Assembly: GCA_902475025.1 (NCBI GenBank)
Contig: CABRXX010000070.1
Location: 1 to 13,686, forward strand
Source of the DNA: Merdiplasma sp905207905
GTDB lineage: Bacteria > Bacillota > Clostridia > Lachnospirales > Lachnospiraceae
Reading direction: 5' to 3'
DNA: 13,686 nucleotides
Positions 1 to 6,849 of the stretch are shown in pieces (positions within the stretch are counted from its first letter, which is position 1; the number at the start of each line of letters is the position of its first letter). The notes beneath the pieces were generated by a model. The model worked only from the letters and a program-made list of their open reading frames with translations. It was not told the DNA's origin and did not search any database. The position numbers and the translations under genes are program-made.

Positions 1-937
1 GCAGATGATTCATTGTAGTATTGCTGTCCACACACAGACGATAAATCATTCTGGACTTAATTCCTGCCGTTTTACTCATCTGAGCAATCAGGGGATTTAA
101 GGTCTCTTTAATGATTGCATCCTGAAGCTTTTTCTTTCCTCCTGGCTTCATGGATTCAATGATCCGATTGATCACATCTGCTCCGTAACGAATCTGCCCA
201 TTTCCTGTGGAACCCTTTGCCAAAATTTTACCGTTCCGCATATCGATGATCAGAGCTGCCACAGAGGTCGTTCCAATATCCACAGCCATTCCGCAGATCT
301 TCAGCTCCTCTTCCGGCGCGCAAAGATCCAGAACTTCTATTTTCCCCTGGCCTCTGCGTATCACACACTGCACATCAAAATTATATTTTCTAAGCGTCTC
401 CGCCATATTTTTCATTACATAGAAGGGAACCTTCACCTGATCTGTTGTACACACATCAGCTACCGCCCGCGTTACCCGCTCCAGGTCCGGCATCGTATCA
501 TCCAGAGAGGGCGGCGTCATGGTGACCCGAATCACATCCAGGTCATTTTTAAAACCAATTCCTGCTTCCTGGATCTCTTTTTTTGTATGTTCAAAAATTG
601 CAATTTCTTCGGCAGAATCCAAATCTGCCACTTTCATTCTGCCCTTGTATGCGGAAGCAATATCCGGTACCATGACCTCAACATCATCTATGATCTTGCT
701 GACACAGGCCAGTCTCCACCCCTGTGCGTACTCCTCCTGAGTAATATGGGAGGTCTTCTGGCTATCCAACTCGCCGCTTAAAAGCTGTACCTTACACTTC
801 CCACAAGCTCCATTTCCGGAACAGGGGGCATCAATGGCCACATTTGTTTTTCTGGCTACCTCCAGAAGATTTTCTCCAGGAGCAACAAATGCTTCCACAT
901 CATCGCCGTCTTCAAATTTAAAGGTTACTTTGTACAT
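1..937 (-). CDS. acsV: Reductive activator of corrinoid iron-sulfur protein (AcsV/RACo), C-terminus cut by window edge
   Basis: I read this frame by hand from an ATG at 937; it stays open for 312 codons to the left edge, so the C-terminal part is missing. The product should be the ATP-dependent activator that re-reduces inactive Co(II) in the corrinoid iron-sulfur protein AcsCD back to Co(I). Residues 1-90 are a plant-type [2Fe-2S] ferredoxin domain with C39, C45, C48 and C78 in the CSGNGACGKC...RLAC pattern. A linker follows, and from about residue 213 the start of an ASKHA-type ATPase domain is visible (GMAVDIGTTS phosphate-binding motif, residues 216-225). The family is usually 600 residues or more, so about half is seen. 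An AAAGGAA ribosome binding site lies just upstream of the ATG. It is the last acs gene seen here and follows acsE after a 252-base gap holding a hairpin terminator, so it may be expressed at a lower level or separately. Family assignment is confident; the ferredoxin plus DUF4445-type ATPase combination could also activate other corrinoid proteins, but the acs context favours AcsCD. Confidence 0.93.
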   Translation of the reverse strand, partial: MYKVTFKFEDGDDVEAFVAPGENLLEVARKTNVAIDAPCSGNGACGKCKVQLLSGELDSQKTSHITQEEYAQGWRLACVSKIIDDVEVMVPDIASAYKGRMKVADLDSAEEIAIFEHTKKEIQEAGIGFKNDLDVIRVTMTPPSLDDTMPDLERVTRAVADVCTTDQVKVPFYVMKNMAETLRKYNFDVQCVIRRGQGKIEVLDLCAPEEELKICGMAVDIGTTSVAALIIDMRNGKILAKGSTGNGQIRYGADVINRIIESMKPGGKKKLQDAIIKETLNPLIAQMSKTAGIKSRMIYRLCVDSNTTMNHL

Positions 938-1007
938 GATTGTTTCCTTTCATACCATGATCTCTGCCGCAGGGACAAAGGTCTCCGGCAGCCGATTTTG
1001 CCTTTCT

Positions 1008-1054
1008 AAAAAGAGACTGCCGCAAAAAGCTCTGCCGTTTGCCACAGTCTCTTT
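1008..1054 (-). terminator. Hairpin terminator or attenuator between acsE and acsV
   Basis: On the minus strand a stem is formed by AAAGAGACTG with CAGTCTCTTT (10 bp, positions 1045-1054 and 1010-1019). It continues through a 2x2 internal loop into a further 5 bp (GCAAA with TTTGC) and an 11-base loop. The left arm runs into five T residues (1012 to 1008 read on the minus strand), which is the layout of an intrinsic terminator. It lies 135 bases past the acsE stop and 70 bases before the acsV ATG, so it should reduce read-through into acsV. The T tract is short and partly inside the stem, so termination may be incomplete. Confidence 0.65.
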
Positions 1055-1062
1055 CATTGGTG

Positions 1063-1153
1063 ACAATAGGTTTCTGCAGCCTATTGTTTTAGATCAGACA
1101 TCATAAACTTTCTGGATTGCCCGGTATCTGTCCAGGAAATGTCCTACATTTCC
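1063..1153 (-). other. Two further small hairpins in the acsE-acsV gap
   Basis: Two perfect 8-bp inverted repeats sit between the acsE stop and the terminator. The first is ACAATAGG (1063-1070) with CCTATTGT (1080-1087) and a 9-base loop. The second is GGAAATGT (1135-1142) with ACATTTCC (1146-1153) and a 3-base loop. Neither is followed by a T tract on the minus strand, so they look more like mRNA 3'-end stabilisers or processing sites than terminators. No function is proven. Confidence 0.45.
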
Positions 1154-1189
1154 TTATGTCTCCGAAGCGCCCAGAATCTTCCGCCTTTT

Positions 1190-1975
1190 TTACAGTTCCA
1201 GATAGGAATCTGCATACAGTGTATTGCCCTTGAATACGTCACAGGATTTAATGGTCTCCATGAGACGAAGATCGTTGGGGTTCACAATCGCAGAGGTCAG
1301 ACCCTGCATCATAGCCATAGCAACCAGAGCAGAATCCATGATAGGACGGATTGCCTTGGGCATACCATTGGAGTTATTGGACAGACCTCCAGTAGAATTC
1401 AGTCCCATATCAGAGAACATCTTAATGCACTCCAGAACCTGCATCTGCTTGTCCTGCATTCCCTTAACAACCAGGAACAGGGGATCAAACCAGATATCCT
1501 CAGCTTCCATACCATGTTCCAGACCTCTCTCCAGAAGTGTCTGGCAGTACATCATACGCTCATCATTATCCTTTGCAATCCCTTCCCCGTTGCACAGTGC
1601 GATACAGATTGCATCATTGGCAGCAGCCAGATCCAGATATCCGATTCTTCCGGAAGCATCCGCAGAGTTTACGATGGGTTTTCCTTTTGCACGATTGTAA
1701 ACGGAAATACCAGCCTCAATCGCTTTCATGTTGGAAGTATCCAGTGCCAGAGGAACATTATCAAAGTTACTCTGCAGCAGCTGAACAGCCCATTTCATCA
1801 GGTCTTCTCCATCGCTCTCAGCCGGTCCGATATTTACATCCAGATAAGTAGCGCCAGCATCCAGCTGCTGTTTTGCTCTTGCCAGAATCGGCTCCGGATC
1901 TCTCTGTGTGAAAGCTTTGTTAATGATGGGGGCTGTGGTGGAAAGTCTCTCACCAATTACTACAAATTTTCCCAT
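1190..1975 (-). CDS. acsE: 5-methyltetrahydrofolate:corrinoid iron-sulfur protein methyltransferase (AcsE)
   Basis: AcsE (MeTr) transfers the methyl group of methyl-THF to Co(I) of the corrinoid iron-sulfur protein AcsCD, linking the methyl branch to acetyl-CoA synthesis. The 261 residues match the roughly 262 of the Moorella enzyme. It is a single pterin-binding TIM barrel in the cytoplasm. Visible family signatures are GERLSTTAP at the N-terminus, YLDVNIGPA (residues 44-52), LALDTSN (76-82), PIVNSADAS (100-108), WFDPL (162-166) and the GLSN turn (197-200), whose Asn200 corresponds to the Asn that assists pterin N5 activation in Moorella MeTr. The ATG at 1975 follows AAAGGAGA at 7 bases. It is downstream of acsC with a hairpin in the gap and is followed by three hairpins, one a likely terminator. 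Assignment is very secure. Confidence 0.97.
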   Translation of the reverse strand: MGKFVVIGERLSTTAPIINKAFTQRDPEPILARAKQQLDAGATYLDVNIGPAESDGEDLMKWAVQLLQSNFDNVPLALDTSNMKAIEAGISVYNRAKGKPIVNSADASGRIGYLDLAAANDAICIALCNGEGIAKDNDERMMYCQTLLERGLEHGMEAEDIWFDPLFLVVKGMQDKQMQVLECIKMFSDMGLNSTGGLSNNSNGMPKAIRPIMDSALVAMAMMQGLTSAIVNPNDLRLMETIKSCDVFKGNTLYADSYLEL

Positions 1976-2020
1976 TGTTGCGTCTCCTTTTATTTTAATA
2001 TTTTATATATTTCTGTAATC

Positions 2021-2051
2021 ATGTCAGGGTCAAAAATTTTGGCCCTGACAT
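2021..2051 (-). other. Intercistronic hairpin between acsC and acsE
   Basis: ATGTCAGGG (2021-2029) pairs with CCCTGACAT (2043-2051), and two further pairs (one is mismatched or wobble depending on the strand) surround an A/T-only loop. The structure lies 31 bases past the acsC stop and 45 bases before the acsE ATG. No T tract follows it on the minus strand, so it is better read as an RNA stability or processing element than as a terminator. Confidence 0.55.
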
Positions 2052-2082
2052 TTGTGATGAGGATTGCTCCATTCATCAAATC

Positions 2083-3429
2083 TTACTGCATATCTTTCAG
2101 GAATTTTACCAGCTGAACTGCTTCTCTAGGTGCTACGATGATCTCCCAGCCCGGCAGTTTTGCCTCCAGCTCGCCTTTCAGCACGGCAACCTTACCAGGA
2201 ATGCACAGTTTACGGCATTTGATTTTGCCTTCAATATCCTGTTCCTGGAAGAACTTGGCAATGGAGGAGGAGGAGAACTTACCTGCTGCCCAAGATGTCA
2301 GTACGGACAATCCGCCTGCATCATTGATGATCAGGTTACAGGGAACTCCGGATCTCTCCAGCTCACCGGATACTACGAAATAGGTCAGAGCAAAGTCTAC
2401 CGTGGTCAGGCAGATAGAATTTTCATCAGCTCCGTTGATGGGGTAAATACCCGGCTCAACCTTCATGGGCTTCTGAGGATCTGTGAAGATATTCTGTCTC
2501 ATGCCATAGAGCGGAAGTGCTTCTGCATAGGTCATCTGATCCATCACTACGATGGAACCGTATTTCATGGTAAATACGGAAGCCAAAGCTGCCTGCAGAT
2601 GAGCGTCGCCCTTAGCCAGCTCAGCTACATTTACGATGGACGGATATCCGCAGGTTCTGTTGCCGTCTTTGATGGCAGCTTTTCTGAACTGAACTGCTGT
2701 TGCATAAGCAGCTTTGATGGAGCTGGTGTTTGCATTGATCAGAAGATTTTTGTTGCCCAGTTTCTCCAGTGCAGCCACGGTATCAAACAGCTCGTCATCG
2801 CTAGCACCCTTTACGCCAAGAGCTACCCCTGCTGCTGAAGCTACACCGTTCATAGCTTCATAGTTTGCAGAAGTTGCACCATTTAACACCGGCTTAGAAT
2901 CCTTGCATACTTCCAGGGCAGCCTTAGCAACCTCAGGATCCTCTACATTCAGGATCAAAACACGGTTCAAAGCTGCAGCCTTCTTCACCAGCTCTACATA
3001 TTTATCCGCTCCGCTTGCTGCGTCGTAGTTTACATAAATCATCTCTACGAACATTCTCTCGCCGATACGATCATAATCTATCTTGGGAATCTCAGCCAGC
3101 TTTGCATCTACAGCGGCATCATCCATGCAGGAGCACAGAGATACTGCATATCTGGTTTTGCTTACAAATGTTTTTTCATGTCTGAACAGAACAGTCTCTC
3201 CGCCCAGAGAATACTCATTCTCACCTGTGCCGACTTTAACTGTCTTCATGGGCGGTGCGGTAGCCTCGCTCATAGCAGCTTTCGCATCCTCTGAGAAGTA
3301 GGGGCAGGCGTCAATGCTCACTGCGCCCTGTGCAACCTTCATAGAGAAAGCCATACAGGTGGGAGAACCACACTCTTTACAGTTTTTCTTCGGTGATAAT
3401 TTAAAAATATCAAGACCTTTTAATGCCAT
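2083..3429 (-). CDS. acsC: Corrinoid iron-sulfur protein large subunit (AcsC)
   Basis: Large subunit of the heterodimeric corrinoid iron-sulfur protein, which carries the methyl group on cobalamin from AcsE to the A-cluster of AcsB. It has 448 residues, close to the usual size. The N-terminal domain has the [4Fe-4S] motif CKECGSPTC (C17, C20, C25) with a fourth ligand C42, used in reductive activation of cobalt. A TIM-barrel middle follows, with family stretches such as GNKNLLINANTSS and a GYPSIVN stretch. The C-terminal part, from about residue 325 on, is the B12-binding domain (LSVLTSWAAGKFSSSSIAKF, then a Rossmann-like end with LPGWEIIVAPREA). ATG at 3429 has AAGGAGG 9 bases upstream. It begins only 25 bases after the acsD stop, so the two subunits are probably made in equal amounts. 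Confidence 0.97.
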   Translation of the reverse strand: MALKGLDIFKLSPKKNCKECGSPTCMAFSMKVAQGAVSIDACPYFSEDAKAAMSEATAPPMKTVKVGTGENEYSLGGETVLFRHEKTFVSKTRYAVSLCSCMDDAAVDAKLAEIPKIDYDRIGERMFVEMIYVNYDAASGADKYVELVKKAAALNRVLILNVEDPEVAKAALEVCKDSKPVLNGATSANYEAMNGVASAAGVALGVKGASDDELFDTVAALEKLGNKNLLINANTSSIKAAYATAVQFRKAAIKDGNRTCGYPSIVNVAELAKGDAHLQAALASVFTMKYGSIVVMDQMTYAEALPLYGMRQNIFTDPQKPMKVEPGIYPINGADENSICLTTVDFALTYFVVSGELERSGVPCNLIINDAGGLSVLTSWAAGKFSSSSIAKFFQEQDIEGKIKCRKLCIPGKVAVLKGELEAKLPGWEIIVAPREAVQLVKFLKDMQ

Positions 3430-3454
3430 TGTTTCTTTCCTCCTTATGTCCCAA

Positions 3455-4396
3455 TTATACTAATTCTTTGATCAGCTTTGAGATCGTTGCAACTGCTACT
3501 GGATGTTTCAAAATCACTGCATTGGAACCAGAAACCAGAACTGCTGCTGCAGTCTCAATCTCCATGTCGATTCCTCTCTCTTCCACCGGACCCCATTCAG
3601 GCATGTCGGCTTCAGAAGCCATAGATTCTTTTACACTCCAAACCTCGGATGCAACCGGAGTAACGATAGGCATCTGCAAAGTAGCATCTCCCTGAGAAAG
3701 AGCTGCTGCTTTTACACGGTCCATGGTAGAGATCACATACTCAAAACCATAACCTGCAGAAGCACTTCCAATGTTCATAGCAATACTCTGTGCATTTACA
3801 CCAAGCTGGGTCAGCAGAACGTTCAGCTGCTTAGCCAGGTTGATATCTACAGAAGACTCAGCGCCTACAACCTGCTTGTAAGCAAGACCTGCTGCCGCAC
3901 CTACAGTCTTATAGTTTTCTTCCTTTGCAGCCAAAAGAAGAGCGTTCTTTCCGTCAAGAGCTTCGGCTACCTTGGTAAGCAGCTCTGCATCCTTCTCCAC
4001 ATTCTTGCATCCGCAAACAGTCAGAGGAAGATCAACAGCCTCTGCTACTTCCTTCACCAATGCTACCAGCTCTTCTGTGGACTTATTCAGTCCGTTGGGA
4101 TCTCCGCCTTCCAAACGCAGGCTCAGGAAATCAACGCCTTCCATGGAAGCGGCCTTTTTCGCCATATCCACTACAGTCTCGCATCCCTCGTAGTACTTCT
4201 GTACGCACTCCGGCTCTGCAGCCAGCCCGCCGTCAGTAATCTCAATCCCCACCTTAGGAGCATTCTCAATGGGAGCGTCGAAGGTATAAAACGGAAGAAC
4301 GTTTTCACCGCCCAGAGTAATTGCTTTGTCACCAGTACCAATGGTCAAAGTATTGATGCTGGCATTAAATTTTCCAGATTTTGCTGTAAATGGCAT
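3455..4396 (-). CDS. acsD: Corrinoid iron-sulfur protein small subunit (AcsD)
   Basis: Small subunit of the corrinoid iron-sulfur protein. It is a TIM-barrel partner of AcsC that helps hold the cobalamin and dock the methyltransferase and AcsB. I chose the ATG at 4396 (MPFTAKSGKF, 313 residues) because AAGGAGGT lies 9 bases upstream. A longer frame to 4447 exists, but its extra 17 residues are read out of an intergenic hairpin and the ribosome binding site itself. Family features include TLTIGTGDKAITLGGENVLPF-like opening strands, FLSLRLEGGDPNG, the PLTVCGCKN strand, MNIGSASAGYGFEYV, and the end AVILKHPVAVATI. It follows acsB after a 314-base gap full of palindromes and is tightly linked to acsC. 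Assignment is secure. Confidence 0.96.
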   Translation of the reverse strand: MPFTAKSGKFNASINTLTIGTGDKAITLGGENVLPFYTFDAPIENAPKVGIEITDGGLAAEPECVQKYYEGCETVVDMAKKAASMEGVDFLSLRLEGGDPNGLNKSTEELVALVKEVAEAVDLPLTVCGCKNVEKDAELLTKVAEALDGKNALLLAAKEENYKTVGAAAGLAYKQVVGAESSVDINLAKQLNVLLTQLGVNAQSIAMNIGSASAGYGFEYVISTMDRVKAAALSQGDATLQMPIVTPVASEVWSVKESMASEADMPEWGPVEERGIDMEIETAAAVLVSGSNAVILKHPVAVATISKLIKELV

Positions 4397-4427
4397 TTCT
4401 ATAGTACCTCCTTCAAATTTTAAATAA

Positions 4428-4460
4428 CTGGCACCAGGCTCTGGCAAAACCAGGTGCCAG
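4428..4460 (-). other. Hairpin just upstream of the acsD ribosome binding site
   Basis: CTGGCACC (4428-4435) and GGTGCCAG (4453-4460) form a perfect 8-bp stem, extended by a mismatch and two more pairs. On the minus strand it is followed by TTATTTAAAATTTG and then AAGGAGGT. It may protect the 5' end of a processed acsDCE mRNA. The T content after the stem is too broken for a confident terminator. Confidence 0.5.
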
Positions 4461-4490
4461 GGGCAAACTTATATGTATAGAGAATAGACA

Positions 4491-4516
4491 AAAATGCTGC
4501 GCATTTTCTCGTTAAA
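4491..4516. repeat. 26-base direct repeat, copy 1 (palindrome-containing)
   Basis: This copy differs from copy 2 at one base in 26. It begins AAAATGC-TGC-GCATTTT, a 7-bp palindrome with a three-base loop, and continues CTCGTTAAA. The copies are 81 bases apart in the same orientation. Two near-identical copies in a non-coding gap suggest a small dispersed element rather than chance. Confidence 0.7.
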
Positions 4517-4571
4517 TCAGCAGCCCTTCGGGCCTTGCAGCTTTCTTTCAGATTTACCGTGCCTAGACTTG

Positions 4572-4597
4572 AAAATGCTGCGCATTTCCTCGTTAAA
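4572..4597. repeat. 26-base direct repeat, copy 2
   Basis: Same as copy 1 except for one T to C change in the right arm, which shortens the perfect stem to 6 bp. The trailing CTCGTTAAA is conserved, so the conserved unit is larger than the palindrome itself. Confidence 0.7.
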
Positions 4598-4614
4598 AAA
4601 TCATGCTGTACTTA

Positions 4615-4641
4615 CAGAAGTTCACTTTTTGTGAACTTCTG
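4615..4641 (-). other. 11-bp perfect hairpin in the acsB-acsD gap
   Basis: CAGAAGTTCAC (4615-4625) pairs perfectly with GTGAACTTCTG (4631-4641) around a five-base homopolymer loop. No T tract follows on the minus strand (TAAGTACAG), so a terminator role is unlikely. Confidence 0.55.
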
Positions 4642-4657
4642 CTTCGCACATCATTAC

Positions 4658-4682
4658 GGAAAATTTGCTATGCAAATTTTCC
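4658..4682 (-). other. 11-bp perfect hairpin with three-base loop
   Basis: GGAAAATTTGC (4658-4668) pairs with GCAAATTTTCC (4672-4682) around TAT. It lies one base from the next hairpin, so the two form a stacked pair directly after acsB. Confidence 0.55.
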
Positions 4683-4683
4683 T

Positions 4684-4704
4684 AAAAACAGCTTCGCTGT
4701 TTTT
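4684..4704 (-). terminator. Possible weak terminator directly after acsB
   Basis: AAAAACAGC (4684-4692) pairs with GCTGTTTTT (4696-4704). On the minus strand the loop is GAA, closed as GC-GAA-GC, which is known to be an unusually stable mini-hairpin. The T5 tract forms the 3' arm, and the structure lies 6 bases after the acsB stop. It is compatible with partial termination between acsB and acsDCE, but the GC part of the stem is only 4 bp. A stabilising 3' hairpin is equally likely. Confidence 0.4.
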
Positions 4705-4710
4705 GATTTT

Positions 4711-6834
4711 TTACATCATCGGTTCCATGGAGAGGGCAGGATGTCCCTTCTCTTCCAGGAATGCCAGTAAGGTCTCGGGGTCTTCTGCCACAGTCTCATC
4801 ACCGATCATATCTGTGAAGTTCTCGATACCGTACAGTTCCTTTGCAGTCTCATTCAATCTGTCAGCCACTGTCTCTTTCAGTTCCTTGGGCATCCATACG
4901 ATACGTGCTACGCCGCCCTCAGCCTTCATGAACTTCTTGGAAGCAATAAAGTGTTTGCCGTGACCCATAAAGCCAGGAGTCTGCACACCACCGCCGGTCA
5001 TGGAAGCCAGCTCGGAGAAGGTCATTCCGATAGGAGTCATGCCTGCGTACTCACGGTTAGCGATACATACGCCATTGGAAAGAGGCTCAATACCGCAGAT
5101 ACACTCAAAACATCCGCAGGAAGTCATGGGCTTCTCAATAATAGAATACAGAGATACATCGTCCAGAGCGCCCTGTGAGAACTTACGAACTGCTTCGTTT
5201 ACATCTTCGTACTCACCGATCCGCTCGTCGATGACACGCTCCTTGGTAATTACCTGGCAGGGACCCTGAGGATCCAGCTCATTGGTAGCCTTTGCATCCA
5301 GCCATGAAACAGCGCCGCAAAGTCCCAGTCTCTCCGGAGTTACCACGCATACGTGGGATGGGGAGAATGCCTGACACATAATACAGCTGTAGTATACCGG
5401 TACGCTCTCGTCTGTCAGAGAAGTCAGTCTCTCATCACGCTTATCAAAGGCCGGGATAGCCAGCTCATGACGAAGTTTTGTGCAGTCCTCTGCATTGGTG
5501 TAAATCTTTACCTGACACTTGTCCACCACAGCTGCGAACTCGCTCTTTACTTTTGCATAAAGGACTTCGCCGATGTGTTTCAGACGGAAACCTGCATTGT
5601 AGGTATCCTTGCTTACACGGATACGGATCATATCACGCTGTCCGGTATGCATCATACCTTCTACACAGTTTAAATAGCTGTGGAACTTACGCTCAAATAC
5701 CGGCTCAAAGTCGGTCTGCATGCTCTTTCCTGCCACTTCCACCACATAACCGATGGACTGCTTAGAACCTTCCGGCATCTCGTCAATATCCGGTCCGATC
5801 ACTTCAATCTTATGATCCTCGATTTCAGAAGCTTCCTTCGTCTGTACCAGCTCGAAGCAGTCTACACGGGAACCGTCGAACTCAACCTGCATATCGCCGC
5901 GGCGGATGATCTCTCCCTCAAATGCGGAAGCAAATGCCACCGGAATATCAATGTTGGTGATCTTGATCTTAATATCTCTTGCCTCCAGAGAGGTAGCGTT
6001 GAACTTGGAAACGTCCTTCTGTACGATCAGGCTCTTGGGAACCCGGAAGGTCTCCTCGTTGGTGATTACCGGGAAGCCAAGAGCAATGGCACCGGCTCCG
6101 CAGGCTACGATCACTTCATCCAGAGGAGCGAAGGCATTTACAAATGCCGGCACACGCTCAAAGGTGTATTTCATCAGAGCTGCTGCATCTCCTCCTGCCA
6201 CATTACCAAAGATCAGAGCTGCTCTTACTGCTACAGATACAACGTGGATTACAGAGGTTACATCCTTACCCAGCGGAATTACACGCACATTTGCACCGGT
6301 CTTGTAGCCAAGCTCCTCACACTGATCAATAATACCGCCTACCAGTGTTACCAGGATACCCTGTGCCTGATAGGATTTTACCAAATCCACACCTTCCTGA
6401 GCGGTGGGAGCTGCTCCCAGGATCACTGCTACGCCAGGAATATCTCCGGTTACCAGAGGCACACCCAGCTCACGGATCACTGCATCTGCCAGATGGCCAT
6501 AGCAGGGAGCTTCATAAGGAGTGGGGTTATCAATATATTTCAAAACCTCAATAAACTCTGCGCAAAGAGCAGTTGCAATACCGCTCATGAAAGCGTCATT
6601 CAGTCTGGGAGCTCTGGTCATCAGGCTCTTTACCACGCCAAGAGCTTCCTTCAGCTCTCCCAGGTTGCCCACCTTGGTGCCTGTTACACCGAAGTAACAG
6701 GGAAGGCTGTATGCGGTGTCCGGAAAAGCAACGGCTTTGTCCGCACCATGCTGTGCAATCGCAGCATCGATAGCCTGCTCAGTGAGACCATACACTGCGT
6801 CATTTCCCTTGAATATAACATCAAATAAAGTCAA
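4711..6834 (-). CDS. acsB: Acetyl-CoA synthase, bacterial alpha subunit (AcsB), TTG start
   Basis: AcsB condenses CO, a methyl group from AcsCD and CoA into acetyl-CoA in the cytoplasmic CODH/ACS complex. From the TTG at 6834 it has 707 residues (Moorella 729). The N-terminal 300 residues, present in bacterial but not archaeal enzymes, form the CODH-docking and CO-channel region. The A-cluster ligands are all present: C484, C487, C496 and C506 in the C-x2-C-x8-C-x9-C pattern hold the [4Fe-4S] cubane, and the CGC motif C573-C575 holds the distal nickel. C487 would bridge to the proximal nickel, and the gating Phe is F490 (CQAF). It ends in GHPALSMEPMM as in other ACS. I prefer TTG at 6834 over TTG at 6849: GGAGG at 6842-6846 lies 7 bases upstream of 6834 but overlaps the start region of 6849, and MTLFDVIFKG matches known ACS N-termini. 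The gene begins 15 bases after the preceding cooC stop. Confidence 0.97.
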   Translation of the reverse strand: MTLFDVIFKGNDAVYGLTEQAIDAAIAQHGADKAVAFPDTAYSLPCYFGVTGTKVGNLGELKEALGVVKSLMTRAPRLNDAFMSGIATALCAEFIEVLKYIDNPTPYEAPCYGHLADAVIRELGVPLVTGDIPGVAVILGAAPTAQEGVDLVKSYQAQGILVTLVGGIIDQCEELGYKTGANVRVIPLGKDVTSVIHVVSVAVRAALIFGNVAGGDAAALMKYTFERVPAFVNAFAPLDEVIVACGAGAIALGFPVITNEETFRVPKSLIVQKDVSKFNATSLEARDIKIKITNIDIPVAFASAFEGEIIRRGDMQVEFDGSRVDCFELVQTKEASEIEDHKIEVIGPDIDEMPEGSKQSIGYVVEVAGKSMQTDFEPVFERKFHSYLNCVEGMMHTGQRDMIRIRVSKDTYNAGFRLKHIGEVLYAKVKSEFAAVVDKCQVKIYTNAEDCTKLRHELAIPAFDKRDERLTSLTDESVPVYYSCIMCQAFSPSHVCVVTPERLGLCGAVSWLDAKATNELDPQGPCQVITKERVIDERIGEYEDVNEAVRKFSQGALDDVSLYSIIEKPMTSCGCFECICGIEPLSNGVCIANREYAGMTPIGMTFSELASMTGGGVQTPGFMGHGKHFIASKKFMKAEGGVARIVWMPKELKETVADRLNETAKELYGIENFTDMIGDETVAEDPETLLAFLEEKGHPALSMEPMM

Positions 6835-6849
6835 TGTTTTTTCCTCCAA

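Larger units (their letters stand above)
4397..4710 (-). other. 314-base palindrome-rich gap between acsB and acsD
   Basis: No gene is visible here. The stretch is packed with short inverted repeats, several with three-base loops. They are AAAATGC-TGC-GCATTTT at 4491, GCCC-TTC-GGGC at 4523, a copy of the first at 4574, an 11-bp hairpin with a T5 loop at 4615, TGC-TTC-GCA at 4640, an 11-bp hairpin with loop TAT at 4658, and a 9-bp hairpin with loop TTC at 4684. A larger imperfect hairpin (4428-4460) precedes the acsD ribosome binding site. The layout suggests an insertion of small repetitive palindromic elements, an RNA processing zone, or both. Every other gap within the acsB-acsE part of the operon is much shorter (25-107 bases). 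Confidence 0.6.

Noticed and set aside
950..1057. 35-codon minus-strand frame running through the acsE-acsV terminator and ending at the acsV ribosome binding site
   Set aside because: It has no ribosome binding site before its ATG, and its codons are those of the terminator hairpin. A leader peptide is conceivable but unsupported.
1139..2116. Long plus-strand open frame of 325 codons opposite acsE
   Set aside because: It lies antisense to a clear AcsE gene, has no recognisable domain, and its composition is that of a complementary-strand shadow. Several other long plus-strand frames (3503-4423, 5680-6828, 7650-8555) are rejected for the same reason.
4397..4447. 17-residue N-terminal extension of AcsD
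   Set aside because: The extra codons come from a hairpin and the AAGGAGGT site; the ATG at 4396 is correctly spaced from that site.
4428..4704. CRISPR array or insertion sequence in the acsB-acsD gap
   Set aside because: The palindromes differ from one another, spacings are irregular, only one unit is repeated, and no transposase frame or terminal inverted repeats with target duplication are visible.
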